DNA of 64,000 nt. Origin: Flavobacteriales bacterium (lineage in GTDB: Bacteria; Bacteroidota; Bacteroidia; Flavobacteriales_F; PHOS-HE28). The notes under the pieces were generated by a model that was given only the letters and a program-made list of their open reading frames with translations, did not search any database and was not told the DNA's origin. The DNA is taken from positions 186,001 through 250,000 of the forward strand of contig JADIYA010000007.1 in NCBI GenBank assembly GCA_016705545.1, given 5' to 3'. Below are positions 11,257 to 19,521 of this stretch, piece after piece. The translations under genes were made by a program, and so were the position numbers. Every line of letters begins with the position of its first letter. Position 1 is the first letter of the stretch.

Positions 11257-13793
11257 TCACTTCAGCACTGCGAGCCGCTCCTCCAGTGCTTTGATCTTGG
11301 CCTCGGCGTCGGCCTTCTTCTTCCGCTCGGTTTCCAGCACCTGCGGCGGTGCTCCGTTCACGAATCGCTCGTTGCTGAGCTTCTTCTCCACGCTGGCGAG
11401 GAACCCACGCAGGTGCACGAGCTCTGCTTCAGCTTTCTTCGCTTCAGCCTCGGTGTCGATGTTGCCGCCGAGATCCACTGCATACTCGGTTGTTCCTACA
11501 AGGAAAGTGATGGAGCCTTCGCTGGCCTTCTCCACCTCGGCGATGGCCGTTACGTTGGCCAGCTTGTTCACCAACGCTGAAACGGCCGCACGCATGGGCG
11601 CAGCACCCTTGGCCAGCACTTCCAGCGGCGCCTTCGGACTCATGCCGCGCTCGTTGCGCACGTTGCGAACGGCAGTCACCAGGTCGAAGGCATGCTGCAC
11701 CTCGGCATCGAGCCTCGCATCGCCCGCGCCGCCCTTGGGCCATGCAGCTACGACACGGTGGCCTCGTAGGTCTTACGATCGATCGGTTCGGCCACGCCCT
11801 CCCCCGCCGCGTTCTTCACGAAGGCAGTCTTGATGCTCTCCAGGTACCAGCTGCACAGGTCATCCCATACCAGCTTGTAGGTGGCCATGAGCGCCTCACT
11901 GATGCGGAACTGCGCAAAGAGCTGATCGATCTCGGTGGTGCTGCGTGACACACGGCTCTGCATCCAGGCGACAGCCGCCGCTGATGAAGCCGGTTGCGAA
12001 CGGTCATCGACGCTCCAACCCTTCACCAAGCGGAAGGCGTTCCAGATCTTGTTGCTGAAGTTGCGGCCCTGCTCGCAGAGCGAATCGTCGTAGGGCAGGT
12101 CGTTGCCAGCGGGACTGGTGAGCAGCATGCCCACGCGCACGCCATCGGCGCCGAACTTCTCGATCAGCTCCAAGGGGTCGGGGCTGTTGCCGAGGCTCTT
12201 GCTCATCTTTCGGCCCTGCTTGTCGCGCACGATGCCGGTGAGGTACACGTTCTTGAACGGCACCTCCTGGCGGTACTCCATGCCGGCCATGATCATGCGT
12301 GCCACCCAGAAGAAGAGGATTTCCGGCGCGGTGACGAGGTCGTTCGTAGGGTAGTAATACTTGATGTCGGCGTTGTTCGGGTCCTTGAAACCATTGAATA
12401 CGCTGATGGGCCAGAGCCAGCTGCTGAACCAGGTGTCAACGACATCCTCATCCTGCTTGATGCCGTTGGTGCTTTGTCCGGCAGCCTTGAATTGTGCCAT
12501 CGCTTCGGCTTCGGACCTGCACACGGCGGCGTCACCCGCATCGTTGTACCATGCGGGCACTTGCTGCCCCCACCACAACTGGCGGCTGATGCACCAATCG
12601 CGCACGTTCTCCATCCAATAGGTGTAGGTGTTGGCGAACTTCTGCGGGTGCAGTTTCACCCGGCCATCCTTCACCACTTCCAAGGCGGGCTTGGCCAGCT
12701 CGCCCATCTTCACGAACCACTGCAAGGAGAGGCGCGGCTCAATAACAGCATCGGTGCGCTCGCTGTAGCCCACTTTGTTCTTGATGTCCTCGATCTTGAC
12801 GATGTGCCCTTTCTCTTCCAGCTCCTTCACGATCTTCTTGCGCACAGCGAAGCGCTCCTCACCCACGTACAGCTGAGCGGCTGGGCTGAGCGTGCCATTC
12901 GGTTCCAGAATGTCGATGGTCTCGAGATTGTGCTTCTTTCCCAGTTCGTGGTCATTCGTATCGTGCGCAGGCGTGACCTTCAGTGCACCGGTGCCGAATT
13001 CGCGCTCCACGTACTCATCGAAGATGACAGGGATGCTGCGTCCGATCAGCGGTACCAAGGCGCGCTTGCCCTTCAGGTGGGCATAGCGCTCATCCTCCGG
13101 GTGGACCGCGATGGCGGTATCGCCGAGTATCGTCTCCGGGCGCGTGGTGGCTATGGTGACCCATTGCTCCGTTGCGCCATCAATCGCGTAGCGCACATGG
13201 AAGAGCCTTGAATTCTGCTCCTTCATGATCACCTCTTCGTCGCTCACGGCCGTCAACGCCACCGGATCCCAGTTCACCATGCGCAGGCCGCGGTAGACCA
13301 GGCCTTTCTTATGCAGGTCGATGAAGACGTCGATGACGGCCTCGCTGAGGTCGGGCTCCATGGTGAAGCGCGTGCGGTCCCAATCACAGCTGGCGCCGAG
13401 CTTCTTCAACTGCTCCAGGATCACGCCGCCGTACTTCTCCTTCCACGCAAAGGCATGCTTCAGGAATTCCTCACGTCCGATCGCGCTCTTCTTGATCCCT
13501 TGTTCGCCCAGCAGCCGCACCACCTTCGCTTCGGTCGCGATGCTCGCGTGATCGGTGCCGGGGACCCAGCAGGCGTTCTTGCCTTGCATGCGCGCGCGGC
13601 GCACCAGCACATCCTGGATGGTGTTGTTGAGCATGTGCCCCATGTGAAGCACGCCCGTCACGTTGGGCGGCGGTATCACCACGGTATAGGGCTCGCGCGC
13701 GTCGGGCACACTGCGGAAGTAGGCCTTGGCCATCCAATGCGGGTACCACCTGGCCTCGGCTTGCTGCGGATCGAAATGCTTGGGGATCTCCAT
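11257..13793 (-). CDS. valS: Valine-tRNA ligase, with a frame break and internal deletion near 11744
   Basis: Class I aminoacyl-tRNA synthetase charging tRNA-Val in the cytosol. The start is ATG 13793 (MEIPKHFDP); HIGH-type motif HMGH at residues 50-53; editing domain with the GTGALKVTPAHD region; KMSKS in GRKMSKSLGNSPDP. The C-terminal part has VQHAFDLVTAVRNVRNERG and ends in the coiled-coil arm rich in Lys, Glu and Ala (KKKADAEAKIKALEER). At about 11744 the reading passes from KTYEAT directly into VVAAWPKGG with a frame change. The segment family members carry there, centred on HPFMPFITEE and about 35 residues long, is absent. An essential gene should not tolerate this, so misassembly or a second copy elsewhere is possible. 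Upstream on the same strand is a TACTTTCG box (13817-13810). Confidence 0.93.
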
Positions 13794-13809
13794 CGCCTGA
13801 AATGAGCGG

Positions 13810-13817
13810 CGAAAGTA
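13810..13817 (-). promoter_or_regulatory. valS: Putative -7 box of valS (TACTTTCG)
   Basis: On the minus strand TACTTTCG differs by one base from TAnnTTTG and lies 16 nt before ATG 13793. Back to back with it is the plus-strand box at 13857 for the next gene. Confidence 0.35.
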
Positions 13818-13856
13818 GCCCGCTGGCAATCGCCGCAAGTCCTAGGACGCTCAGGG

Positions 13857-13864
13857 TATCTTGC
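13857..13864 (+). promoter_or_regulatory. Putative -7 box (TATCTTGC) before the recombinase-named gene
   Basis: TATCTTGC lies 13 nt before ATG 13878 in the divergent spacer with valS. The same octamer lies before the lysyl-oxidase-like gene at 44145. Confidence 0.4.
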
Positions 13865-13877
13865 CGCACAGTCCACC

Positions 13878-15890
13878 ATGCGTCGAAGCCCGCTCCGTGA
13901 TGCCCTCGAAGCCATGGCCGCCAGCGATGGCAGCGATGTGCAGCCGCTCGCCATGCTGGTGCAAGCCGTGCGGCCATCGCGCTCCGAAAGCAAGCGGGGT
14001 GAAGCGCCGCGATTCATGGCTCTTCTGCAGTTGATCGAGCACCACGACGATCTGCGCGAGGGCCTTTCGCGCTATGTGCACCGATACTTCAGCGGCAAGG
14101 CCATCAGCCGCACTCTCACCGATGCCGGCATGCCGAGCGGGACCTTCTGGCAAGAACTGCAGCAGCGCCTCACCTACAAGGTGCTGCCGTATCAGCCTGC
14201 GCCCGAAACGCTCGACCACGCCCTGATCAACGCCTTTTTCCAGGAAGGGGATGCGGACTGGGTGAGCGCCCTGCCCGACGGCGACGTGGTGCGGCTGCTG
14301 GCCCTTCTCGGTGTCGATGGCATTGATGCGCGCGAGCGCCACGGGCTGTTGATGCAGGAGCTCTTCTTCGCAGCCAAGGTGCTGGCGTTGCGCATCGCCG
14401 GGCGCGCCTTCGACGGCGAGGTGCTGCGCATGGTACCCGAGCATGCCAACTTCAACAGTCCCTTCGTACGCCTCGAGGATGCGCTGGACCGCTACCTCGA
14501 CCAGCTGCGGCTGGGCGAAGCATCGCGCCGACCGGATGACCCAGAGCGCATGCCTGTGCTGGTCCTGCTCGACGATTGCCATGCGGCCATCGCCGATGCG
14601 TACCGCAATAGCGAGGCGCTGGGCATCACGTTCCGTGTGAATCAGCACCTGGTCCTGATGGAGCGCATGCTTCGGCGCCTGCGCGGCGTGCTCGATGCCA
14701 TTGCGCCGCCAGCGGAAATCGATGGTCGTACGGCATTGGCGCGCATGCTGAAGGAAGTGGTGCGCATCAGCAGTGGCCGCACGCGCGTCGGCGCTTTCAT
14801 CCAGGAGAGCACCCAAGTGGTGGCGAGGGAGATCACGCAGCACACGGGCCGCAAGGGGGAGCATTACATCACCACCAGCCGCAGCGAGTACCTGTCCATG
14901 CTGCGCAGCGCGCTGGGAGGCGGCGCTATTGTAGCCGTGGCGTGCATGCTGAAGGCCTGGTACGGCAGCATCGAGGGCAGCCTCTTCTTCCACGCCTTCT
15001 TGTACAGCATGAACTACGCGATGGCCTTCATCGCCATCTACCTCCTGCACCTCACCTTGGCCACCAAGCAGCCCGCCATGACCGCCGCCACCATTGCGCA
15101 AGCGCTCGACGAGGGCCGCCACGATGGGAGCATGCATTACGATTCGCTCAGTGAATTGGTGGCGCGCGTGTGGCGCAGCCAGTTCATCGCCTTCGTGGGA
15201 AATGTGGCCATGGCCTTCCCAGTGTCGTTGGCGCTCGCCTACGGGTGGAATGCGCTCTTCGGCCCGGAACTGCTCGCGCACAAATCGGAGAAGATGCTGC
15301 ACGAGCTCGACCCCTTCCGGTCGCTGGCCATCCCGCACGCCGCCATCGCCGGGATCTTCCTCTTCATCAGCGGTCTCATCGCGGGCAGCATCACCAATGC
15401 GAGCATCCACCGCAATGTGCCGTTGCGCATCCAGGAGCATCCGGCGCTGAAGGTGGTGATGAGCGAGCGCTGGAGGCGGCGGATCGCCCGTGCGTACGAA
15501 CAGCACGCAGGCGGCGTGATCAGCAATTTCTGGTTCGGTGTCTTCATGGGGTCGGTCGGCGCGGTGGGTGCTTTCCTGGGCCTCGCGCTCGATATCCGCC
15601 ACATCACCTTCGCCGCTGGCAACCTGGGCCTGGGGCTGGTAGGCATCGATTGGACCACGACGCTGTACACAGTGATCGCCTCTGTGCTCGGCATCGGCCT
15701 CATCGGGCTGTTCAACTTCATCGTCAGCTTCGCACTGTCGCTCATCCTGGCCATGCGCTCGCGCGGCATCGCCTTCCAGGACCTGCTGCCCATGCTCGTG
15801 GCCGTGCGGCACCGCTTCGCCCGGGAGCCTCGGTCGTTCTTCTTCCCTCCACTGGACCGATCTGCACCCGCTGCCGACCCAGAAACGTAA
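13878..15890 (+). CDS. Gcr-type 'site-specific recombinase' family polytopic membrane protein
   Basis: A 670-aa protein matching the family named SpecificRecomb/Gcr (COG4389). Characteristic stretches are TGRKGEHYITTSRSEYLSML, the LHLTLATKQPAMTA motif, and the GVISNFWFGVFMGSVGAVG region. The N-terminal ~330 residues are helical and soluble-looking. The second half has about six or seven membrane segments (around residues 345-365, 380-400, 435-455, 490-510, 550-575, 590-635). Nothing resembles a serine or tyrosine recombinase active site, so the family name is doubtful. This is a probable inner-membrane protein of unknown role. The family is familiar from Proteobacteria; its presence here may reflect transfer. 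It stands alone between valS and the Omp28-like gene, with only 38 nt to the latter. Confidence 0.8.
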   Translation: MRRSPLRDALEAMAASDGSDVQPLAMLVQAVRPSRSESKRGEAPRFMALLQLIEHHDDLREGLSRYVHRYFSGKAISRTLTDAGMPSGTFWQELQQRLTYKVLPYQPAPETLDHALINAFFQEGDADWVSALPDGDVVRLLALLGVDGIDARERHGLLMQELFFAAKVLALRIAGRAFDGEVLRMVPEHANFNSPFVRLEDALDRYLDQLRLGEASRRPDDPERMPVLVLLDDCHAAIADAYRNSEALGITFRVNQHLVLMERMLRRLRGVLDAIAPPAEIDGRTALARMLKEVVRISSGRTRVGAFIQESTQVVAREITQHTGRKGEHYITTSRSEYLSMLRSALGGGAIVAVACMLKAWYGSIEGSLFFHAFLYSMNYAMAFIAIYLLHLTLATKQPAMTAATIAQALDEGRHDGSMHYDSLSELVARVWRSQFIAFVGNVAMAFPVSLALAYGWNALFGPELLAHKSEKMLHELDPFRSLAIPHAAIAGIFLFISGLIAGSITNASIHRNVPLRIQEHPALKVVMSERWRRRIARAYEQHAGGVISNFWFGVFMGSVGAVGAFLGLALDIRHITFAAGNLGLGLVGIDWTTTLYTVIASVLGIGLIGLFNFIVSFALSLILAMRSRGIAFQDLLPMLVAVRHRFAREPRSFFFPPLDRSAPAADPET

Positions 15891-15928
15891 GGAAACGCGA
15901 CCTAGCGCGACCATCGCTGCAAATCCAC

Positions 15929-16984
15929 ATGCACATGCGCACCCCGCTTCTCTTGGCCGCGTCGTTCATCGCCTTCGGCTGCTTTGCCCAAGTGAGCACC
16001 GACCCACAGCCACGTAACGTGCTCTTGGAAGAATTCACCGCCATCAATTGCGGCAACTGCCCTGCTGGCCACGTATCTGCTGCGACCATTCTGAATGCCA
16101 ATCCCGGCCGTGTGGTGTTAGTGAATGTGCACGCCGGATCACTCGCGAACCCATCCGGATCGCAGCCCGACTTCCGCACGCCCTGGGGCAACCAGTTGCA
16201 CAGCACCTATGGCGTCACCTTCACGCCGCAAGGACTGGTGAGCCGCACGGCTTACAATGGCCCTACCCTGCTCTCCTCGGTGAATTGGAACGCGGCGGCA
16301 AACGTGCTCCTCGCTCAGACCGCCATTGTGAATCTGAGCATCACTACAGACTTTGATCCCGCAACGCGCTTGCTGCAAGTCTCCGTGGAGCACTATTACA
16401 CCTCAACCAGCCCAGGTGCGGCCGACCGCCTGCATGTACTGCTCACCGAAGACCATTTGACCGCATACCAAGCGAATTACGGCGCAGGTGGCGCACAACC
16501 CAGCTACGACCACCGGCACGCCTTGCGCGTGGGACTGACACCTTTTGCTGGTGATGCGCTCGGAACAGGCGCATCCGGCGAGCAAGGGATGAATACCTAC
16601 TCGCATGTCCTGCCCATCGGCTGGAATGCGGACAACGTGCGCGTGGTGGCCTTCATCAACGAGGCTGCTGGAACCCTACCGGGCGAGGTGCATCAGGCAG
16701 CAGAGGCGCCGGCCATCGCCATTGCGACGGGGGTAGTTGAAATGCCGCAACCAGCTGCATTGAATGCCTTCCCGAATCCGGCGCACGGCGCTTTCGTCCT
16801 GCAAGCGCTGGATGGGTCAATTGGCGCCATTACGGTTCGTGATGCGTCCGGCCGCATGGTGGGAGCGATTCAGCCTGCATCCAAGGCCAATGCCCTGATG
16901 CTGGATGCCTCGGCTTGGTCAGCTGGCATTTACATCATTGCCACGGACGATGGACGCGTTGCGCGCTTGGTGGTCCAGCATTGA
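15929..16984 (+). CDS. Omp28-related thioredoxin-fold T9SS-secreted protein
   Basis: A 351-aa secreted protein. The signal peptide is TPLLLAASFIAFGCFAQ. The core resembles Omp28-related proteins: VLLEEFTAINCGNCPAGH contains a CGNC thioredoxin-like CXXC motif at about residue 41, and the rest follows the usual LLTED/YDHRHALR pattern. It ends with a T9SS type A domain (NAFPNPAHGAFVLQ through SAGIYIIATDDGRVARLVVQ). Start ATG 15929 precedes the signal peptide; ATG 15935 is an equally good alternative. The stop codon TGA directly abuts the stop of the anti-sigma gene on the other strand (sequence TGATCA). Role unknown; possibly a cell-surface redox or adhesion protein. Confidence 0.8.
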   Translation: MHMRTPLLLAASFIAFGCFAQVSTDPQPRNVLLEEFTAINCGNCPAGHVSAATILNANPGRVVLVNVHAGSLANPSGSQPDFRTPWGNQLHSTYGVTFTPQGLVSRTAYNGPTLLSSVNWNAAANVLLAQTAIVNLSITTDFDPATRLLQVSVEHYYTSTSPGAADRLHVLLTEDHLTAYQANYGAGGAQPSYDHRHALRVGLTPFAGDALGTGASGEQGMNTYSHVLPIGWNADNVRVVAFINEAAGTLPGEVHQAAEAPAIAIATGVVEMPQPAALNAFPNPAHGAFVLQALDGSIGAITVRDASGRMVGAIQPASKANALMLDASAWSAGIYIIATDDGRVARLVVQH

Positions 16985-17230
16985 TCAACCATCGATCCGC
17001 TTGAACACGGACCGCTGGAGCGCCTCCGTATCCAGCGGTTGCCCGATGTCCCGGCGCTGCTGCATCCACCGATCGATCATCACGCTCTGACGCTGGTAGG
17101 TACTGCAAGCCGTGCAGATGCGCAGGTGAAGCCAAAGGCCGATACGCTCTACGAGGCTCAAAGGCTTGAACACGCGACGCTCGATGAGCACGGTGGCCTT
17201 GCGGCAGGAGACGCTGCGTAGCTGGCTCAT
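16985..17230 (-). CDS. Small zinc-binding anti-sigma factor (zf-HC2-like)
   Basis: An 81-aa protein resembling the short cytosolic zinc anti-sigma factors encoded after TIGR02943-type sigma genes. It has an N-terminal SCRKAT motif followed by HLRICTAC, giving a Cys...His-x3-Cys-x2-Cys zinc site. It has no membrane segment. Its ATG overlaps the sigma-factor stop by 4 nt (ATGA), so the two are translationally coupled. Expected to bind and inhibit the neighbouring sigma factor, possibly releasing it when the zinc thiols are oxidised; the signal is an inference. Confidence 0.82.
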   Translation of the reverse strand: MSQLRSVSCRKATVLIERRVFKPLSLVERIGLWLHLRICTACSTYQRQSVMIDRWMQQRRDIGQPLDTEALQRSVFKRIDG

Positions 17231-17823
17231 TCGCGGATCGGTTTGAGGCGCTGCTCGATGCAGGCGCGCAGCTTGAGCTTGGCGCGGTGCACTTGCTGCC
17301 AGTAATTGGCTTCACTCAGGCCAAGCGCTTCCTGAATGCGCGCGCCCTCCATGTCCTGCAGGTACTTCATCTCCACGGCGGCTCGCCAACGTTCAGGCAA
17401 TGCATCCAAGCAATGGCGAAGCGCGCGATCAAGCTTCTCGGACTGATCGTCCTGACGGAAGATCATGATGTCATGTGGTGCCTGTTCATTGTTCCAATGC
17501 CCCTCCTGATTGAAGAACTGTTCAGCAGGGTCGTCGGGATCGGACTCGCGGCCTGACAAACGGGCGGCATCGCGGTAGCTCTTGCGGTAGTGGTCGAGCA
17601 GCTTGTGCTTGAGGATGGCGAAAAGCCATGTGCGCGGCGAACTCTCGCCCTGGAACCGATCAAGGGTCTCCCATGCGCTCACCAAGGCCACTTGCACGAG
17701 TTCCTCCGCATCATCGGGGTCCTTCACGCGGTTCCGGGAGAAACGGAGCAGGTCGGCGGTGTGCGCCTTCACCCATTCCTCGAAGGTCCTTCTCCGGGCA
17801 GTCTCGTCCATCACCGTTGGCAC
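17227..17823 (-). CDS. ECF-type RNA polymerase sigma factor (TIGR02943-like)
   Basis: A 198-aa sigma-70 family protein. Region 2 covers DLLRFSRNRVKDPDDAEELV and the -10-binding helix SSPRTWLFAILKHKLLDHYR; the linker contains the family-like FFNQEGHWNN; region 4 ends with ALGLSEANYWQQVHRAKLK. The open frame starts with GTG at 17823, four bases after a TACCTTGG box; the alternative is ATG at 17811 (MDETARRR). It lies 18 nt after the subtilase stop and overlaps the anti-sigma gene. Its own promoter box sits in that 18-nt gap, so it may be transcribed both with the subtilase and alone. Target genes are unknown. Confidence 0.9.
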   Translation of the reverse strand: MPTVMDETARRRTFEEWVKAHTADLLRFSRNRVKDPDDAEELVQVALVSAWETLDRFQGESSPRTWLFAILKHKLLDHYRKSYRDAARLSGRESDPDDPAEQFFNQEGHWNNEQAPHDIMIFRQDDQSEKLDRALRHCLDALPERWRAAVEMKYLQDMEGARIQEALGLSEANYWQQVHRAKLKLRACIEQRLKPIRE

Positions 17824-17827
17824 GGGG

Positions 17828-17835
17828 CCAAGGTA
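17828..17835 (-). promoter_or_regulatory. Putative -7 box of the sigma-factor gene (TACCTTGG)
   Basis: On the minus strand TACCTTGG is followed by CCCC and the GTG start at 17823. It is inside the 18-nt gap after the subtilase stop codon. The pattern matches TACCTTGG-CCGCC-ATG before the agmatinase gene. Confidence 0.4.
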
Positions 17836-17841
17836 GCGGAG

Positions 17842-19449
17842 CTATTGCACGATGAAGCGCTGCGAGAGGGCACCGCCTTGAGTGGTGAATCGCGCCAGAT
17901 AGGCACCCGGCGCCAAGCTGGAGACCATGCTGCTGCTGCCTGGGGAAAGGCGCTGCTCACGCACGATGCGTCCAGCGCCATCGAGAACCACGAGCTGTCC
18001 GCTAGCGGTTGCCCGAACGCTGATCGGCCCAGTTGCAGGATTCGGGAAAACGGTGAATGATTCCGCTGGCTGCGCCACTTCGCCGGTGCCCACTGCGAAC
18101 ATGAGCGCATTGAACGCATTGATCCGCCCATGGCCGTGATAGTTGTCGAAGCCGGGCGTGTCCTCCAACGGATCACCCACCTGATCCTCTGCAGTGGCCT
18201 CGATGATGGCACGGATCTGCGCGGGCGTGCGCGTTGGTTGTTGGGCCTTCAGTAGCGCAGCCAAAGCGCTAACGTGCGGCGTGGCCTGCGAAGTGCCAGA
18301 CCAATAGGTGGTAAAGGAGACGTTGCTCGTGTGACTGAGCCCGTAGATGTAATCGCCGGGCGCGCACACGCTGATGTGGCTGCCGTAGTTGCTGCCGCTG
18401 GAAGCGCTCCAATAGAATGGCACGGCGCGACGGTCATTCGGCTTGGTGCCGCCCACGGCCATGACGCCGTTGAGTGAGGCAGGGATGAACGGAACGCTGC
18501 TGTTGGTGTTCATCATGCAGGCCACCACGAGCACACCATTGGCCAGTGCGTAATCGACGGCCGCCTGCATTTCCGGTGAAGGATCCGTTCCGCCCATGCT
18601 CATGCTGATGACGTCGGCCCCTTTGTCGACGGCGTAGTACATGCCCGCAACCCACCAGCTGTAGTAGCCTTGGTTCGAGCTGTTCAGCGCCTTGATCACC
18701 ATCGCCTTGCAATTGAGGTCAACGCCCGTGAAGCCGATTCCATTGTCACCAGCAGCCGCCACGATGCTTGTGACGTTGGTTCCGTGGCCCTGATCGTCGG
18801 TGGGGTCGTTGTCGTTGTTGGCGAAGTCCCAGCCCTGCACGTCGTCAATGAATCCGTTGCTGTCGTCATCGATCCCGTTGCCCGCGATCTCCCCGCCGTT
18901 CTGCCAGATGCGATCGCCCCAGTCCGGGTGCTGCAAGCGCACGCCGCTGTCGATGATAGCCACGGTCACCTCTTCGCTGCCCTGCTCGATCTCCCATGCG
19001 GCCGTCATGTCGATGTCGGCGCCTGCTAAAGCCGGCGAGAGCGCGAAGGTGCCATCGTTGTGCAGCCCCCATTGCTTGGCGTAATGAGGATCGTTCGGCG
19101 TGAAGTCGCGATCGCCGCCGCCATGACCCAAGTGATCCCGCTCGGCACGCAGAACGCCAGGAAGCAGGCGGTACGCCGCAAGTGCTTGATCGATCTCCGT
19201 GCCTTCGGGCAACTCAACGACGAAGAGGCTGGGCATGCCGGGCTTCGCAGGTGTGAGGCGATTGGCGCGCAATGCACCGAGCGATGCGCTCAGCCGATCC
19301 ACCGGCACCGATCCGATGTTGGCCTTTGCCGCGATGGGCACAGCCTTCAGTTGCGCATCGGACGTGAGGCGGATCATGATGCGATTGTTCTGATGCGCTT
19401 GGAGCGAGGCGGACAACACGAGGAATGCGAACGTGGCGAGTAGTCTCAT
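17842..19449 (-). CDS. Subtilisin-like serine peptidase (S8) with T9SS sorting domain
   Basis: A 535-aa secreted protease. ATG 19449 is chosen because MRLLATFAFLVLSASLQA is a clean signal peptide; the open frame extends 19 codons further without a plausible start context. After a propeptide-like region (residues ~20-110), the catalytic triad is visible: Asp167 in VAIIDSGVRL, His222 in DDQGHGTNV, Ser387 in SGTSQATPH. The C terminus is a T9SS type A domain (TVFPNPATGPISVRAT). It is likely surface-exposed or released. It is the first gene of a unit with the sigma and anti-sigma genes, which suggests expression linked to that regulatory pair. Confidence 0.93.
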   Translation of the reverse strand: MRLLATFAFLVLSASLQAHQNNRIMIRLTSDAQLKAVPIAAKANIGSVPVDRLSASLGALRANRLTPAKPGMPSLFVVELPEGTEIDQALAAYRLLPGVLRAERDHLGHGGGDRDFTPNDPHYAKQWGLHNDGTFALSPALAGADIDMTAAWEIEQGSEEVTVAIIDSGVRLQHPDWGDRIWQNGGEIAGNGIDDDSNGFIDDVQGWDFANNDNDPTDDQGHGTNVTSIVAAAGDNGIGFTGVDLNCKAMVIKALNSSNQGYYSWWVAGMYYAVDKGADVISMSMGGTDPSPEMQAAVDYALANGVLVVACMMNTNSSVPFIPASLNGVMAVGGTKPNDRRAVPFYWSASSGSNYGSHISVCAPGDYIYGLSHTSNVSFTTYWSGTSQATPHVSALAALLKAQQPTRTPAQIRAIIEATAEDQVGDPLEDTPGFDNYHGHGRINAFNALMFAVGTGEVAQPAESFTVFPNPATGPISVRATASGQLVVLDGAGRIVREQRLSPGSSSMVSSLAPGAYLARFTTQGGALSQRFIVQ

Positions 19450-19521
19450 GGCGAGAGGATCAGGGTTGCCGAAAATAAGAAGGTGGATGCGTGTCCACGC
19501 CTTCACGAGTATCCGGGCCGG

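Noticed and set aside
11994..13211. Plus-strand 405-aa open frame
   Set aside because: Antisense to valS, which carries clear synthetase motifs.
13851..15914. Minus-strand 687-aa open frame
   Set aside because: It is longer than the plus-strand gene but Gln/His/Arg-rich with no recognisable motif; the plus strand has a known family and membrane segments.
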